A stretch of DNA of 64,000 bases from Paramicrobacterium agarici (GTDB lineage Bacteria; Actinomycetota; Actinomycetes; Actinomycetales; Microbacteriaceae): contig NZ_PDJE01000001.1 in assembly GCF_002563955.1 (NCBI RefSeq), positions 2,914,001 through 2,978,000 on the forward strand. Reading direction: 5' to 3'. The notes under the pieces are model-generated. The model was not told the DNA's origin, searched no databases, and saw only the letters and a list, made by a program, of their open reading frames with translations. Position numbers and translations under genes: made by a program. Below, piece after piece: positions 42,457-50,847 of this stretch (its first letter is position 1; the number at the start of each line of letters is the position of its first letter).

Positions 42457-43695
42457 TCAGTCGCGCTCAAACGACGCGACGGCCTCCACGTGGTGCGTGT
42501 GCGGAAAGAGATCGAACGCGCGCAGGCTCGTCAGGCGGTATCCGGATGCTGCGAAGGCGCCGGCGTCGCGCGCCAGGGCAACGGGATCGCACGCGACGTA
42601 CACGATCTGCGCGGGCGCGAGTTGCGCCAGCTGCGCCGTGACCTCGGTGCCCGCTCCCGAGCGCGGCGGATCGAGAACAACTGTGGCATCGCGGAACGCG
42701 CGCTGCTCAACAGCGGTGTGGCGGTCGAGCAGTCCGGCGAGGTACCGGTCGACGCGCGCCGTCACAGCCTCGCCCGACGTGAGATTGCGCCGCGCGTGTC
42801 GTGTGGCGGCAGCATCCGATTCGACCGTCGTCATGCGCACCGACTCACCGAACCGGTCGTGCACGGCCGCCGTGAGCAGGCCGACGCCGCCATAGAGGTC
42901 GAGGTTCTCGGCGCGCGGGTCGAGCAGCGCGCCGTCAATCGCCGACTGCACGGCCTCGGTGAGCGTCGCGGCCGCCCCGCGGTGCACCTGCCAGAACCCT
43001 CCCGCGGCGACGGTGAACTCCCGGTCGCCCACGCGCTCGGTCACGGTTCCCGCGGCGGCGAGGTCGTCGCTGCCGACGCAGAGCAGGGGCTCTGAGCCGC
43101 TTGGATCGATGAGGTCGATGGATGCTGCGCCCTCGACGAGCGCGTCGAGCTCGATCAGCTCCGCGAGACGTGGAGTCGCGAGCGGCAGCGATTCGACGGG
43201 CACGACGGTGTGCGAGCGCGACGCGTACGGGCCCATGCGCCCCTCGGCGTCGACGTGCAGCCGCACCCGCGTGCGCCAGCCGAGGCCGCCGCGCTCATCG
43301 TCGCCTGCGACCGGCTCCACCTCGAATGCGGGCGCCGCTGCCCCGGCGAACTTCTCGAACGCCTCACTCAGCACCCGGTGCTTGAGGGCGCGCTGGTGCG
43401 CCAGCTCAATGTGCCCGAACTCGGCGCCGCCCGCGCGCTCGGCGGGGTCCCGCTCGATCGATGCCTCGCGCCACACGTGCTCACGCCGATGCTCCGAGGG
43501 CTCGAGCACCTCGAGGGTCTCGGCGCGCCAGAACTTCTTCTTGCGAGCATCCGTCACGCGTGCCAGCACCTTCTCACCCGGGATCGCGTCGCTCACGAAC
43601 ACGACGCGGCCCTCGTGGCGGGCGATGAAGACGCCGCCGTGCGCTACGTTGGTGATGTCGAGCTCGATGGGCTGTTCCGGCGCTGACGTTGGCAT
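42457..43695 (-). CDS. TRAM-domain class I RNA methyltransferase (RumA/TrmA-like)
   Basis: About 412 residues. The N-terminal TRAM/OB domain (PIELDITNVAHGGVFIARHEGRVVFV in part) binds RNA. The C-terminal SAM-dependent methyltransferase has NLDLYGGVGLLTAAV for SAM binding, VVLDPPRSG, and the catalytic cysteine in YVACDPVALARD. These are the hallmarks of 23S rRNA m5U (RumA) or tRNA m5U (TrmA) enzymes. Cluster-binding cysteines of RumA are not seen. ATG at 43707 is an alternative start. Divergent from maf. Confidence 0.88.
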   Translation of the reverse strand: MPTSAPEQPIELDITNVAHGGVFIARHEGRVVFVSDAIPGEKVLARVTDARKKKFWRAETLEVLEPSEHRREHVWREASIERDPAERAGGAEFGHIELAHQRALKHRVLSEAFEKFAGAAAPAFEVEPVAGDDERGGLGWRTRVRLHVDAEGRMGPYASRSHTVVPVESLPLATPRLAELIELDALVEGAASIDLIDPSGSEPLLCVGSDDLAAAGTVTERVGDREFTVAAGGFWQVHRGAAATLTEAVQSAIDGALLDPRAENLDLYGGVGLLTAAVHDRFGESVRMTTVESDAAATRHARRNLTSGEAVTARVDRYLAGLLDRHTAVEQRAFRDATVVLDPPRSGAGTEVTAQLAQLAPAQIVYVACDPVALARDAGAFAASGYRLTSLRAFDLFPHTHHVEAVASFERD

Positions 43696-43742
43696 GCTTT
43701 CGAGCATGTCACAACCAGCGCCGCTCCCCCTGAGAGGACCCC

Positions 43743-44402
43743 ATGCCCGTCTTTCACCTGGCTTCGACATCACCGGCACGACGGATGCTGCTGGCCCAGG
43801 CCGGCATCGACGCGCGGGCCTTCGCGCCAGAGGTCGACGAGGATGCTGCCGTCGCCGACGCCGAGCGCGAGAGCGGCGCTCCCCTCACCCCCGCGCAAAC
43901 CGTCGAGCTGCTCGCCCGTGCCAAGGCCGAGGCGGGAGCTGCGCTGCTGCGCGAGCGCGGCGAGACCGCGGGCCTGGTGTTCGGCGGCGACTCGGTGTTC
44001 GTTCTCGACGGCACGATCTACGGCAAACCGCACACTCCCGACGAGGCGCTGCGCCGCTGGAAGCTGCAGCGCGGCCGCACCGGAACGCTCTTCTCGGGGC
44101 ACTGGCTCATCGATCTGGCGACGGATGCTGCGGCACACAGCGTCGCAGCATCCGATGTCTCGTTCACCGCCGATATGACCGACGCCGAGATCCGCGCCTA
44201 CATTGCCAGCGGCGAACCCCTGCTCGTCGCCGGTGCGTTCACGATCGACAGCCTCGGGTCGGCGTTCATCGACTCCGTGTCAGGTGATCCCTCAACGGTC
44301 GTCGGGCTGTCGATTCCGGCGCTGCGACGGCTTGTGCGCGAGCTCGGATACGAGTGGACGCAGCTGTGGGGGTCAGCGGCGGGCGCAGCCGACTCGGCCT
44401 GA
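43743..44402 (+). CDS. maf: Maf-family nucleoside triphosphate pyrophosphatase
   Basis: A 219-residue Maf/Ham1-like enzyme that hydrolyses non-canonical or m7G/UTP/TTP nucleotides. HLASTSPARRMLLAQAGI is the nucleotide-binding N-terminus, LVFGGDSVFVLDG the metal-binding aspartate region, and GAFTIDSLGSAFIDSVSGDPSTVVGLS (in part) the conserved C-terminal signature. GAGAGGA precedes the ATG. In actinobacteria maf often sits near the acyl-CoA carboxylase genes, as here. Confidence 0.93.
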   Translation: MPVFHLASTSPARRMLLAQAGIDARAFAPEVDEDAAVADAERESGAPLTPAQTVELLARAKAEAGAALLRERGETAGLVFGGDSVFVLDGTIYGKPHTPDEALRRWKLQRGRTGTLFSGHWLIDLATDAAAHSVAASDVSFTADMTDAEIRAYIASGEPLLVAGAFTIDSLGSAFIDSVSGDPSTVVGLSIPALRRLVRELGYEWTQLWGSAAGAADSA

Positions 44403-44505
44403 GTTCTCGCCCGGAGCGTTCAGGTGCCGGGCATCACGCGCGCTCCGCGCTGGCGTCCTCGTCAGCCGCGCTCGGTGCCTCGCCCGTCAGCCGCACTCTG
44501 TGCCG

Positions 44506-44550
44506 CGCCCGAGCGTCCGCGTAACCGGCTTTCTTGATCACGCTCGGGCG
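44506..44550. terminator. Hairpin between converging maf and MarR genes
   Basis: CGCCCGAGCGT (44506-44516) and ACGCTCGGGCG (44540-44550) pair perfectly over 11 bp with a 23-nt loop. It lies 5 bp before the stop of the convergent regulator. Just upstream (44459-44510) a degenerate 25-bp tandem repeat (GTCAGCCGCRCTC) occurs. No gene in 44403-44554. Confidence 0.6.
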
Positions 44551-44554
44551 TCCG

Positions 44555-45022
44555 TCACTCGCCTTCTGCGTCGCGCGCGGGCCACGCCGCGACGAATCGC
44601 TCGAGAAGCTCGGCGAACGTGCGCGCCTCCTGCTCCGTGAACTCGGCGAGCGCGTGAGCGACGGCCGCCGTGCGTGTTGCGCGAACCTCGTTCACGACCT
44701 CGCGGCCGCGCGCCGTGAGCCGGATGCGCGCGTACCGCGAGTCACCCGGACGGGATTCGCGCTCGATGAGGCCGGCGTCGAGGAGCTCTCGTGTCAGACG
44801 ACTGGCCCGCGGGCGATCGACGTCGATGGCACGCGCAATCTCTGAAATGGCGCGGCCGTCGTCGGCATCGTCGAGGGCGTCGAGGTAGCGAAACCGCGCC
44901 GCGTCCGCCGATGTCGCTCGATCGTCCCCGGCTGCGTTTCGGTACAGCCTTCGCGCCTGCTGCGCGCGCCTGATGCGCACGAGCGCTCGCTCGATTGCTT
45001 GCTGCGATGCGTCAGTCGACAT
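44555..45022 (-). CDS. MarR-family transcriptional regulator
   Basis: A 155-residue winged-helix regulator. AISEIARAIDVDRPRASRLTRELLDAGLIERES (in part) is the recognition helix and RPGDSRYARIRLTARGREVV is the wing with the D-x-R motif. ATG at 45022 is 7 nt after TATGCT (45030-45035, minus), so it is probably leaderless. Divergent from a second wHTH gene across 61 bp holding two palindromic sites. Ligand and other targets are unknown. Confidence 0.9.
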   Translation of the reverse strand: MSTDASQQAIERALVRIRRAQQARRLYRNAAGDDRATSADAARFRYLDALDDADDGRAISEIARAIDVDRPRASRLTRELLDAGLIERESRPGDSRYARIRLTARGREVVNEVRATRTAAVAHALAEFTEQEARTFAELLERFVAAWPARDAEGE

Positions 45023-45029
45023 GACCGTG

Positions 45030-45095
45030 AGCATACAACAGTTGCATATTGACAACTGGACGCTGTCGAATTACAACAGTTGTATGCATACAACT
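45030..45095. promoter_or_regulatory. Divergent promoters and two 18-bp operators of the MarR pair
   Basis: Site B, AGTTGTATGCATACAACT (45078-45095), is a perfect 18-bp palindrome that covers the start codon of the right gene. Site A, AGTTGCATATTGACAACT (45040-45057), matches it in both AGTTG/CAACT arms. Plus-strand promoter: TTGACA (45049-45054), 17 bp, TACAAC (45072-45077). Minus-strand -10: TATGCT (45030-45035). Site A covers the rightward -35; site B covers the start point, giving efficient mutual repression. Confidence 0.8.
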
Positions 45096-45515
45096 ACTTT
45101 CGATCGGCCAGCCCGTCCACCGATCGGACTGCTCCTGCGCACTCTCGACCGTCTTCTCGACGAACGTTTCGAGCGCACGCTCGGCATTCGCGACATCTCC
45201 CGGCGACAGTGGCAGCTGCTGAACACGCTCGCCCGCCGCCCCGCCACGTCCAACGCCCTCACGGAAGCTGTTGCCCCGTTCCTCGACACGAGCGAAAGCG
45301 CAGAGCAGCACCTCGACCCACTGAAGCAGCGCGGCCTCGTCGCCGTGAACGACGACGTGTACGAGCTCACAGACGCGGGACGACGCACCTTCGACGACCT
45401 TGCCCGCGAGGTTCAGGTGACGCGCGAGCTCACGGTGCGCGGACTGCCCGAGGGCGAGTACGAGCGCACGATCGCCACTTTGCAGAGGATGGTCGAGAAC
45501 CTCGAGCCCGTCTGA
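45084..45515 (+). CDS. MarR-like winged-helix regulator, leaderless
   Basis: A 143-residue winged-helix protein. ISRRQWQLLNTLARRPATSNALTEAVAPFL (in part) and the wing LKQRGLVAVNDDVYELTDAGRRTFDDL are typical of MarR relatives. The ATG at 45084 is only 6 nt after the -10 box TACAAC, so the mRNA is leaderless. It is inside the palindrome, so binding would mask the start codon region. Divergent from another MarR gene; which of them uses the operators (or both) is not known. Ends 91 bp before the biotin carboxylase gene. Confidence 0.82.
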   Translation: MHTTTFDRPARPPIGLLLRTLDRLLDERFERTLGIRDISRRQWQLLNTLARRPATSNALTEAVAPFLDTSESAEQHLDPLKQRGLVAVNDDVYELTDAGRRTFDDLAREVQVTRELTVRGLPEGEYERTIATLQRMVENLEPV

Positions 45516-45592
45516 CGGGTTTTGTCGGCCACAGCTACTGTTGTTCGAGCATTTTTGTGGAGGTCACCCAATTTCTCGAGCCTCGGTCGGTT

Positions 45593-45598
45593 TAGGCT
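45593..45598 (+). promoter_or_regulatory. -10 box of the biotin carboxylase gene
   Basis: TAGGCT followed by 8 nt and the GTG start at 45607, so the mRNA should be leaderless or have a leader of only one or two nucleotides. No clear -35. Confidence 0.45.
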
Positions 45599-45606
45599 AG
45601 GGAACT

Positions 45607-47376
45607 GTGCCACGAATAACGAAGGTTCTGATCGCCAATCGCGGCGAGATCGCTGTCCGCATCATTCGCGCTGCTCGTGACTCGGGCCGTTCATCGGTCG
45701 CGGTGTACGCCGATCAGGATCGCGATGCGTTGCACGTCAAGCTCGCCGACGAGGCCTACGCGCTCGGCGGCACCACGAGCGCCGACACCTACCTCGTGAT
45801 CGACAAGCTGCTGTCGGTCGCCCGGCGGTCCGGCGCTGACGCCGTGCACCCCGGCTACGGCTTCCTGGCCGAGAACGCCGACTTCGCTCGCGCCGTCATC
45901 GACGCGGGGCTCACGTGGATCGGCCCCTCCCCGGATGCGATCGAGAAGCTGGGCGACAAGGTCACCGCTCGCCACGTCGCCGAGAAAGTGGGCGCACCGC
46001 TCGCTCCCGGAACCCTCAACCCTGTCAGCGGCGCTGACGAAGTGCTCGAGTTCGTCGACGAACACGGCCTGCCTGTCGCCATCAAGGCGGCGTTCGGCGG
46101 CGGCGGCCGCGGCCTCAAGGTTGCGCGCACCCGTGACGAGGTCGCCGAGCAGTTCGAGTCGGCCACGCGCGAGGCCGTCGCAGCGTTCGGCCGCGGCGAG
46201 TGCTTCGTCGAGAAGTACCTCGACGAGCCACGTCACGTTGAGACCCAATGCCTGGCGGATGCTGCCGGAAACGTTGTCGTGATCTCGACGCGTGACTGCT
46301 CGCTGCAGCGCCGCCACCAGAAGCTCGTCGAAGAGGCGCCGGCACCGTTCCTCACCGATGCGCAGACGGCCAAGCTCTACGAATCCTCGAAGGCGATCCT
46401 CGCCGAGGTCGGCTACGTCGGCGCGGGAACATGCGAGTTCCTCATTGGCAAAGACGGAACCGTGTCGTTCCTCGAGGTCAATACTCGACTGCAGGTCGAG
46501 CACCCGGTCTCCGAGGAGGTCACGGGCATCGACCTCGTGCGCGAGCAGTTCCGCATCGCCGAGGGCGGCGAGCTCGACTACGACGACCCGGAGCCGACCG
46601 GTCACTCGTTCGAGTTCCGCATCAACGGCGAAGACGCGGGCCGCAACTTCCTGCCGCAGCCGGGCCCGATCCATGAATTCCGCACGTTCGGCGGCCCCGG
46701 CATCCGTCTGGATTCGGGTGTGACCACGGGCGATGAGATCTCGGGTGCGTTCGATTCGCTGCTCGGCAAGCTCATTGTGTCGGGCAAAGACCGTGCCGAG
46801 GCGCTGGAGCGGTCGCGTCGTGCTCTCGAGGAGTTCGAGGTCACGGGCATGCCGACGGTGCTTCCGTTCCACCGCAAGATCGTCAACGACCCGGCCTTCA
46901 CCGCTGAAGACGGCACGTTCGGCGTGTACACGCGGTGGATCGAGACGGAGTTCGACAACGACATCGAGCCGTGGGACGGCGAGCTCGGCGATCCGAAGCC
47001 GATCGACGAACGCCACAGTGTCGTCGTCGAGGTCTCGGGCAAGCGCTTGGAGGTGAGCCTGCCGTCGCGCATTCTGCCGACCTCGGCCGGGACGCAGCGT
47101 GTCGCTCCGGCGGCTCCGAAGCGCGGCGGTCATGCGCGAGCGACGTCGACGTCGAGCAGCAACGACATTGCGGCGCCCATGCAGGCAACGATCGTGAAGG
47201 TCGTCGCCGAGGAAGGGCAGAAGGTTGTCAAGGGCGATCTGCTGCTCGTGCTTGAGGCGATGAAGATGGAGCAGCCGATCGCTGCCCCTCGTGACGGTGT
47301 GGTCTCCGACATCAACGCACCGGTCGGCCAGACCGTCTCTTCGGGCCACCGCCTGCTCTCAATCGTCGACGCCTAA
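45607..47376 (+). CDS. Acyl-CoA carboxylase alpha subunit (biotin carboxylase + BCCP)
   Basis: A 589-residue fusion of biotin carboxylase (residues 1-450) and biotin carboxyl carrier (last 75). The ATP-grasp loop is [15 protein letters not shown], and [20 protein letters not shown] is the catalytic signature of biotin carboxylases. The carrier ends with [10 protein letters not shown], biotinylated Lys553. Works with the beta and epsilon subunits at 37301-39165, supplying malonyl- or methylmalonyl-CoA. Start is GTG. A perfect 60-bp palindrome lies 53 bp after the stop. Confidence 0.95.
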   Translation: MPRITKVLIANRGEIAVRIIRAARDSGRSSVAVYADQDRDALHVKLADEAYALGGTTSADTYLVIDKLLSVARRSGADAVHPGYGFLAENADFARAVIDAGLTWIGPSPDAIEKLGDKVTARHVAEKVGAPLAPGTLNPVSGADEVLEFVDEHGLPVAIKAAFGGGGRGLKVARTRDEVAEQFESATREAVAAFGRGECFVEKYLDEPRHVETQCLADAAGNVVVISTRDCSLQRRHQKLVEEAPAPFLTDAQTAKLYESSKAILAEVGYVGAGTCEFLIGKDGTVSFLEVNTRLQVEHPVSEEVTGIDLVREQFRIAEGGELDYDDPEPTGHSFEFRINGEDAGRNFLPQPGPIHEFRTFGGPGIRLDSGVTTGDEISGAFDSLLGKLIVSGKDRAEALERSRRALEEFEVTGMPTVLPFHRKIVNDPAFTAEDGTFGVYTRWIETEFDNDIEPWDGELGDPKPIDERHSVVVEVSGKRLEVSLPSRILPTSAGTQRVAPAAPKRGGHARATSTSSSNDIAAPMQATIVKVVAEEGQKVVKGDLLLVLEAMKMEQPIAAPRDGVVSDINAPVGQTVSSGHRLLSIVDA

Positions 47377-47428
47377 CCCTTCCCCCTCTCGTCTCCTCCC
47401 AGCGGCCCCCGCCCCGCTCTCTCTTTTA

Positions 47429-47488
47429 GCGCCAAGAACGTGTCGGTGGAGAGGTAACGTTACCTCTCCACCGACACGTTCTTGGCGC
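47429..47488. repeat. Perfect 60-bp palindrome (spacerless inverted repeat)
   Basis: The 30 bases from 47429 (GCGCCAAGAACGTGTCGGTG...) are exactly mirrored to 47488 (...CACCGACACGTTCTTGGCGC), with AACGTT at the centre (47456-47461) and no mismatch or spacer. As RNA it makes a 28-bp stem with a tetraloop on either strand. There is no U-run, so it is not a classic intrinsic terminator, but it is placed where one is expected, 53 bp after the biotin carboxylase gene. Confidence 0.9.
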
Positions 47489-47580
47489 ATTCTCCGTCCC
47501 CATGCTGGCAAGCGCCGCGGTCGTCCACAATCTGCTGGCGTCGGAGGGCTCGCGTGGCGAGGACGCGCAAGAATCACGGT

Positions 47581-48537
47581 GTGAACCGAGAAGAATCAGA
47601 GCCGAAGCTCATACGCCGCGCCGACTACGTTGCCGCCGGCGGTTCCCTCAACGAGATCACCCGCCGTGTGAAGAGCGGTGAGATCGTGAAGGTTGCGCCG
47701 GGCGTCTACGCACCGAGCGCTATCTGGGCCCCCGCCTTTCCAGAGCTCAAGCACACGCTCCGCGTGCACGCGCAGCAGAGACGACTGAAGTCGCCCACCT
47801 TCTCGCACTACTCGGCCGCAGGCGTTCACGTCTTCTCTCTCCTCGGCCCCTGGCCCGACAAGGTGCACGTCACGGAGTGCCGTGAAAGCAAGCGCGGCGG
47901 GCGCTCAGAGGGAGCTGTCGTCCGGCACCGTGCGCCGCTCAGTGCAGAAGAGACCACGATCGTCGACGGAATCTCCGTTACGACGGTGCCTCGAACTGCA
48001 TACGACCTTGCGTGCCAGCTGCCGTTCACCGACGCGGTTGCGATGCTCGACAGCGTGCGCTCTCGCCGGCGCCCCCTCGCGAGCATCGCCGAGCTCACAG
48101 AGGCATTTGAATCTGGCCGCAATCTGCCAGGGCGCCCGAGAGCGCTCAAAGCGCTTGAGTTCTCAACAGATCGCTCAGATTCAGTGCAAGAGTCCCGAAG
48201 CCGGGTGCTCATTCATCAGCTTGGCTTTCCGCCGCCCCAATTGCAGTTCAGTATGAACTGTGACGGCAAGACCTACCGCGCAGATTTCTGGTGGAAGAAG
48301 TACCGGCACTGGGGCGAGTTCGACGGCAGGGGAAAGTACCTGTCGCCCCGCTATCAAAACGGCCGCACAGCAGACCAGATCGTCGTGGCAGAGAAGCGGC
48401 GCGAAGACGCCATTCGCCGCAACGTCGACGCCTTCTCGCGCTGGGAGAAACGCGATCTCGACGACCCACAGCGGCTCCGCGAAACCCTCACGAGCGCGGG
48501 CTTGCCCTGTGAAGGCCCGCGGATGCTGCCAGCCTGA
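47581..48537 (+). CDS. AbiEi-like/DUF559-type protein
   Basis: A 318-residue protein of the same general design as the gene at 35351. An N-terminal winged-helix segment (IRRADYVAAGGSLNEITRRVKSGEIVKVAPGVYAP in part) is followed by a middle domain (SHYSAAGVHVFSLLG, ISVTTVPRTAYDLAC). The C-terminus is DUF559-like, with FWWKKYRHWGEFDGRGKYLSP showing the E-x-D-G core. The toxin-pairing partner is missing. Start taken as GTG 47581, the last in-frame start before the conserved NREESEP stretch. Ends 6 bp before a convergent gene. Confidence 0.68.
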   Translation: MNREESEPKLIRRADYVAAGGSLNEITRRVKSGEIVKVAPGVYAPSAIWAPAFPELKHTLRVHAQQRRLKSPTFSHYSAAGVHVFSLLGPWPDKVHVTECRESKRGGRSEGAVVRHRAPLSAEETTIVDGISVTTVPRTAYDLACQLPFTDAVAMLDSVRSRRRPLASIAELTEAFESGRNLPGRPRALKALEFSTDRSDSVQESRSRVLIHQLGFPPPQLQFSMNCDGKTYRADFWWKKYRHWGEFDGRGKYLSPRYQNGRTADQIVVAEKRREDAIRRNVDAFSRWEKRDLDDPQRLRETLTSAGLPCEGPRMLPA

Positions 48538-48543
48538 CGCGCG

Positions 48544-49977
48544 TCAGAGCACGATGTGCATCGCGCGAGCAGCATCCGAAATGGACCCCGTGAGCGACGG
48601 GTACACCGTATACGCACTCGCGACCTCATCGACCGTGAGCCGGTGCTCGACGGCGAGCGCCAGCGGGAAGATCAGCTCCGAGGCGCGCGGCGCGACAATC
48701 ACGCCGCCGATCACGGTGCCCGACCCTTCGCGAGCGAACAGCTTGACGAAGCCATCGCGCACGCCGATCATCTTCGCCCGCGGGTTCGCCGTCAACGGGA
48801 GCTTGTAGATCGTTCCCTGCGCGATTCCCTCTTCGATCTCGCGCTGACTCCAGCCGACGGTCGCGATCTCGGGCTGCGTAAAGATGTTCGACGTGACGTT
48901 GCGCACCTCGATCGGGTTCACGACGTCGCCCATCGCGTGGAACACGGCCGTGCGACCCGACATCGATGCAACAGAGGCGAGCGGTATCTCTGCCGTGCAG
49001 TCCCCGACCGCGTAGATGTTCGGGATCGACGTGCGCGAGACGCGATTGACGCGAATGTGCCCCGACTCGGTCAGCTGAACGCCCGCCTCTTCAAGTCCGA
49101 CGTTCTGCGTGTTCGGCACCGAGCCGACCGCCATGAGGCAGTGGCTGCCCTCGACTGTGCGCCCGTCTGTGAGCGTCGCGACGACGCCGTTCTCTGTGCG
49201 CTCCACTTTCTCGGCGCGCGACTTGTTGAGCACATGCATGCCGTCGCGCTTGAAGACGCGCTCAATCACGTTGGCTGCGTCGATGTCCTCGCCAGGCAGC
49301 ACGCGATCCCGGCTGGAGATCAGCGTCACCTTCGCCCCCAGCACGCAGTACGCCGACGCGAATTCGGCGCCGGTCACACCCGATCCGACGACGATCAGAT
49401 GCTCGGGGATGCTGTCGAGCTCGTACAGCTGCGTCCAGGTGAGGATCCTCTCCCCATCGGGCTTCGCGGCGGGCAATTCGCGCGGCGACGCACCCACCGA
49501 GACGACGATCGTGTCGGCCTCGACGCGGTCGAAGTCCGTGCCTCCCTGCTTCGTCGAGACGATCACGGCATTGTCGCCGTCAAGGCGCCCCTCGCCCTGC
49601 ACGATGCTCACACCCGCGTGCACGAGGTTCGCGCGCATGTCTTCCGACTGCTGCCGCGCCAGCGACGTGAGCCGCTTGTTCACGGCAGAGAGGTTGACCG
49701 TCACTTCAGGGCGAATCGGCTTGCCCGTCGTGTCGTGGCGCGCAAAGAACTGAACGCCGAGGTCCGACGCCCCGCTGATCGACTTCGCCGCCTCGGCCGT
49801 CGCGATGAGGCCCTTCGAGGGAACGACGTCGGTGATCACCGCGGATCCGCCGACTCCGGCCCTCTCGATCAGGGTCACTTCTGCGCCGAGCTGTGCTCCG
49901 GCGAGTGCTGCTTCGTAGCCCCCTGGGCCACCGCCGACAACAGCGATTCGCTGCTTGCGTTCGAACTCATACGCCAT
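48544..49977 (-). CDS. NAD(P)H-quinone-dehydrogenase-like flavoprotein (LpdA type)
   Basis: A 477-residue FAD enzyme of the pyridine nucleotide disulfide oxidoreductase fold. IAVVGGGPGGYEAALAGAQLG binds FAD, LIVVGSGVTGAEFASAYCVLG binds NAD(P), and IYAVGDCTAEIPL is the second FAD motif. At residues 42-56 the redox disulfide of dihydrolipoamide dehydrogenase (CxxxxC) is missing (GVGGSAVITDVVPSK). This is the feature of mycobacterial LpdA, a quinone-reducing enzyme, so a lipoamide role is unlikely. TAGACT lies 7 nt before the ATG; the promoter is shared head-to-head with punA. Confidence 0.88.
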   Translation of the reverse strand: MAYEFERKQRIAVVGGGPGGYEAALAGAQLGAEVTLIERAGVGGSAVITDVVPSKGLIATAEAAKSISGASDLGVQFFARHDTTGKPIRPEVTVNLSAVNKRLTSLARQQSEDMRANLVHAGVSIVQGEGRLDGDNAVIVSTKQGGTDFDRVEADTIVVSVGASPRELPAAKPDGERILTWTQLYELDSIPEHLIVVGSGVTGAEFASAYCVLGAKVTLISSRDRVLPGEDIDAANVIERVFKRDGMHVLNKSRAEKVERTENGVVATLTDGRTVEGSHCLMAVGSVPNTQNVGLEEAGVQLTESGHIRVNRVSRTSIPNIYAVGDCTAEIPLASVASMSGRTAVFHAMGDVVNPIEVRNVTSNIFTQPEIATVGWSQREIEEGIAQGTIYKLPLTANPRAKMIGVRDGFVKLFAREGSGTVIGGVIVAPRASELIFPLALAVEHRLTVDEVASAYTVYPSLTGSISDAARAMHIVL

Positions 49978-49984
49978 ATACCCG

Positions 49985-50007
49985 AGTCTATCTGCACGGC
50001 TTAGACT
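49985..50007. promoter_or_regulatory. Symmetrical divergent promoter (facing -10 boxes)
   Basis: AGTCTA (49985-49990, TAGACT on the minus strand) and TAGACT (50002-50007) are exact inverted copies 11 bp apart. Each gives a start point 6-7 nt beyond, at the start codons of the flavoprotein (49977) and of punA (50014). Both genes would be leaderless and driven by one symmetrical site. Confidence 0.7.
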
Positions 50008-50013
50008 GGGTGG

Positions 50014-50847
50014 ATGCCAGAGACGCACACAAACCCGCTGGATGCTGCAACGGGCGACCCGTTCGAGATCGCACAGCTCGCGGCAGACGACATCGCCCGC
50101 GAAACCGGCGTTGACCACCACGACATCGCCCTGACGCTCGGTTCCGGCTGGAGCAAGGCCGCCGATCTCATCGGAGAGACGACGGCCACCGTCCCCGCGA
50201 CAGCGATCACGGGATTCTCGAAGCCCGCTCTTGAGGGCCACGTCGGTACGATCCGCTCTATTCTGCTTCCCAACGGCAAGCGCGCGCTCGTCATCGGCGC
50301 CCGCACCCACTACTACGAAGGTCACGGCGTTCGCCGCGTCGTGCACTCCGTGCGCACGGCAGCAGCGACCGGCGCGACCACGATGATCCTCACAAACGGC
50401 GCCGGCGGCATCAAAGAGCACTGGAAGCCCGGCACTCCCGTGCTCATCAACGACCACATCAACCTCACGTCGGACTCGCCTCTCGAGGGTGCGACCTTCG
50501 TCGACCTCACCGGCCTCTACTCGCAGCGCCTTCGCGACATCGCGCACAGCATCGACCCCTCGCTCGATGAGGGCGTCTACTGCCAGTTCCGCGGCCCGCA
50601 CTACGAGACGCCCGCAGAGGTGCAGATGGCCAAGACCCTCGGCGGCCACATCGTGGGCATGTCGACAGCGCTCGAGGCCATCGCCGCGCGTCAGGCCGGC
50701 ATGGAAGTGCTCGGCATGTCGCTCATCACCAACCTCGCCGCCGGCATTCAGGCGACGCCGCTGAGCCACGAAGAGGTGATCGAGGCCGGGCGCGCCGCCG
50801 AGGCCGAGATCAGCTCGCTTCTGGCCCGAATCGTCGCGGAGCTGTGA
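50014..50847 (+). CDS. punA: Purine-nucleoside phosphorylase
   Basis: A 277-residue trimeric-type (class II) phosphorylase. IALTLGSGWSKAADLI holds the phosphate-binding loop, ILTNGAGGIKEHW is in the purine site, and YCQFRGPHYETPAEVQM plus GMSTALEAIAARQ are the ligand-binding motifs. Cleaves inosine and guanosine to base and ribose-1-phosphate. The coupled mutase downstream (TGATG overlap) can convert that sugar phosphate. Leaderless start. Confidence 0.95.
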   Translation: MPETHTNPLDAATGDPFEIAQLAADDIARETGVDHHDIALTLGSGWSKAADLIGETTATVPATAITGFSKPALEGHVGTIRSILLPNGKRALVIGARTHYYEGHGVRRVVHSVRTAAATGATTMILTNGAGGIKEHWKPGTPVLINDHINLTSDSPLEGATFVDLTGLYSQRLRDIAHSIDPSLDEGVYCQFRGPHYETPAEVQMAKTLGGHIVGMSTALEAIAARQAGMEVLGMSLITNLAAGIQATPLSHEEVIEAGRAAEAEISSLLARIVAEL

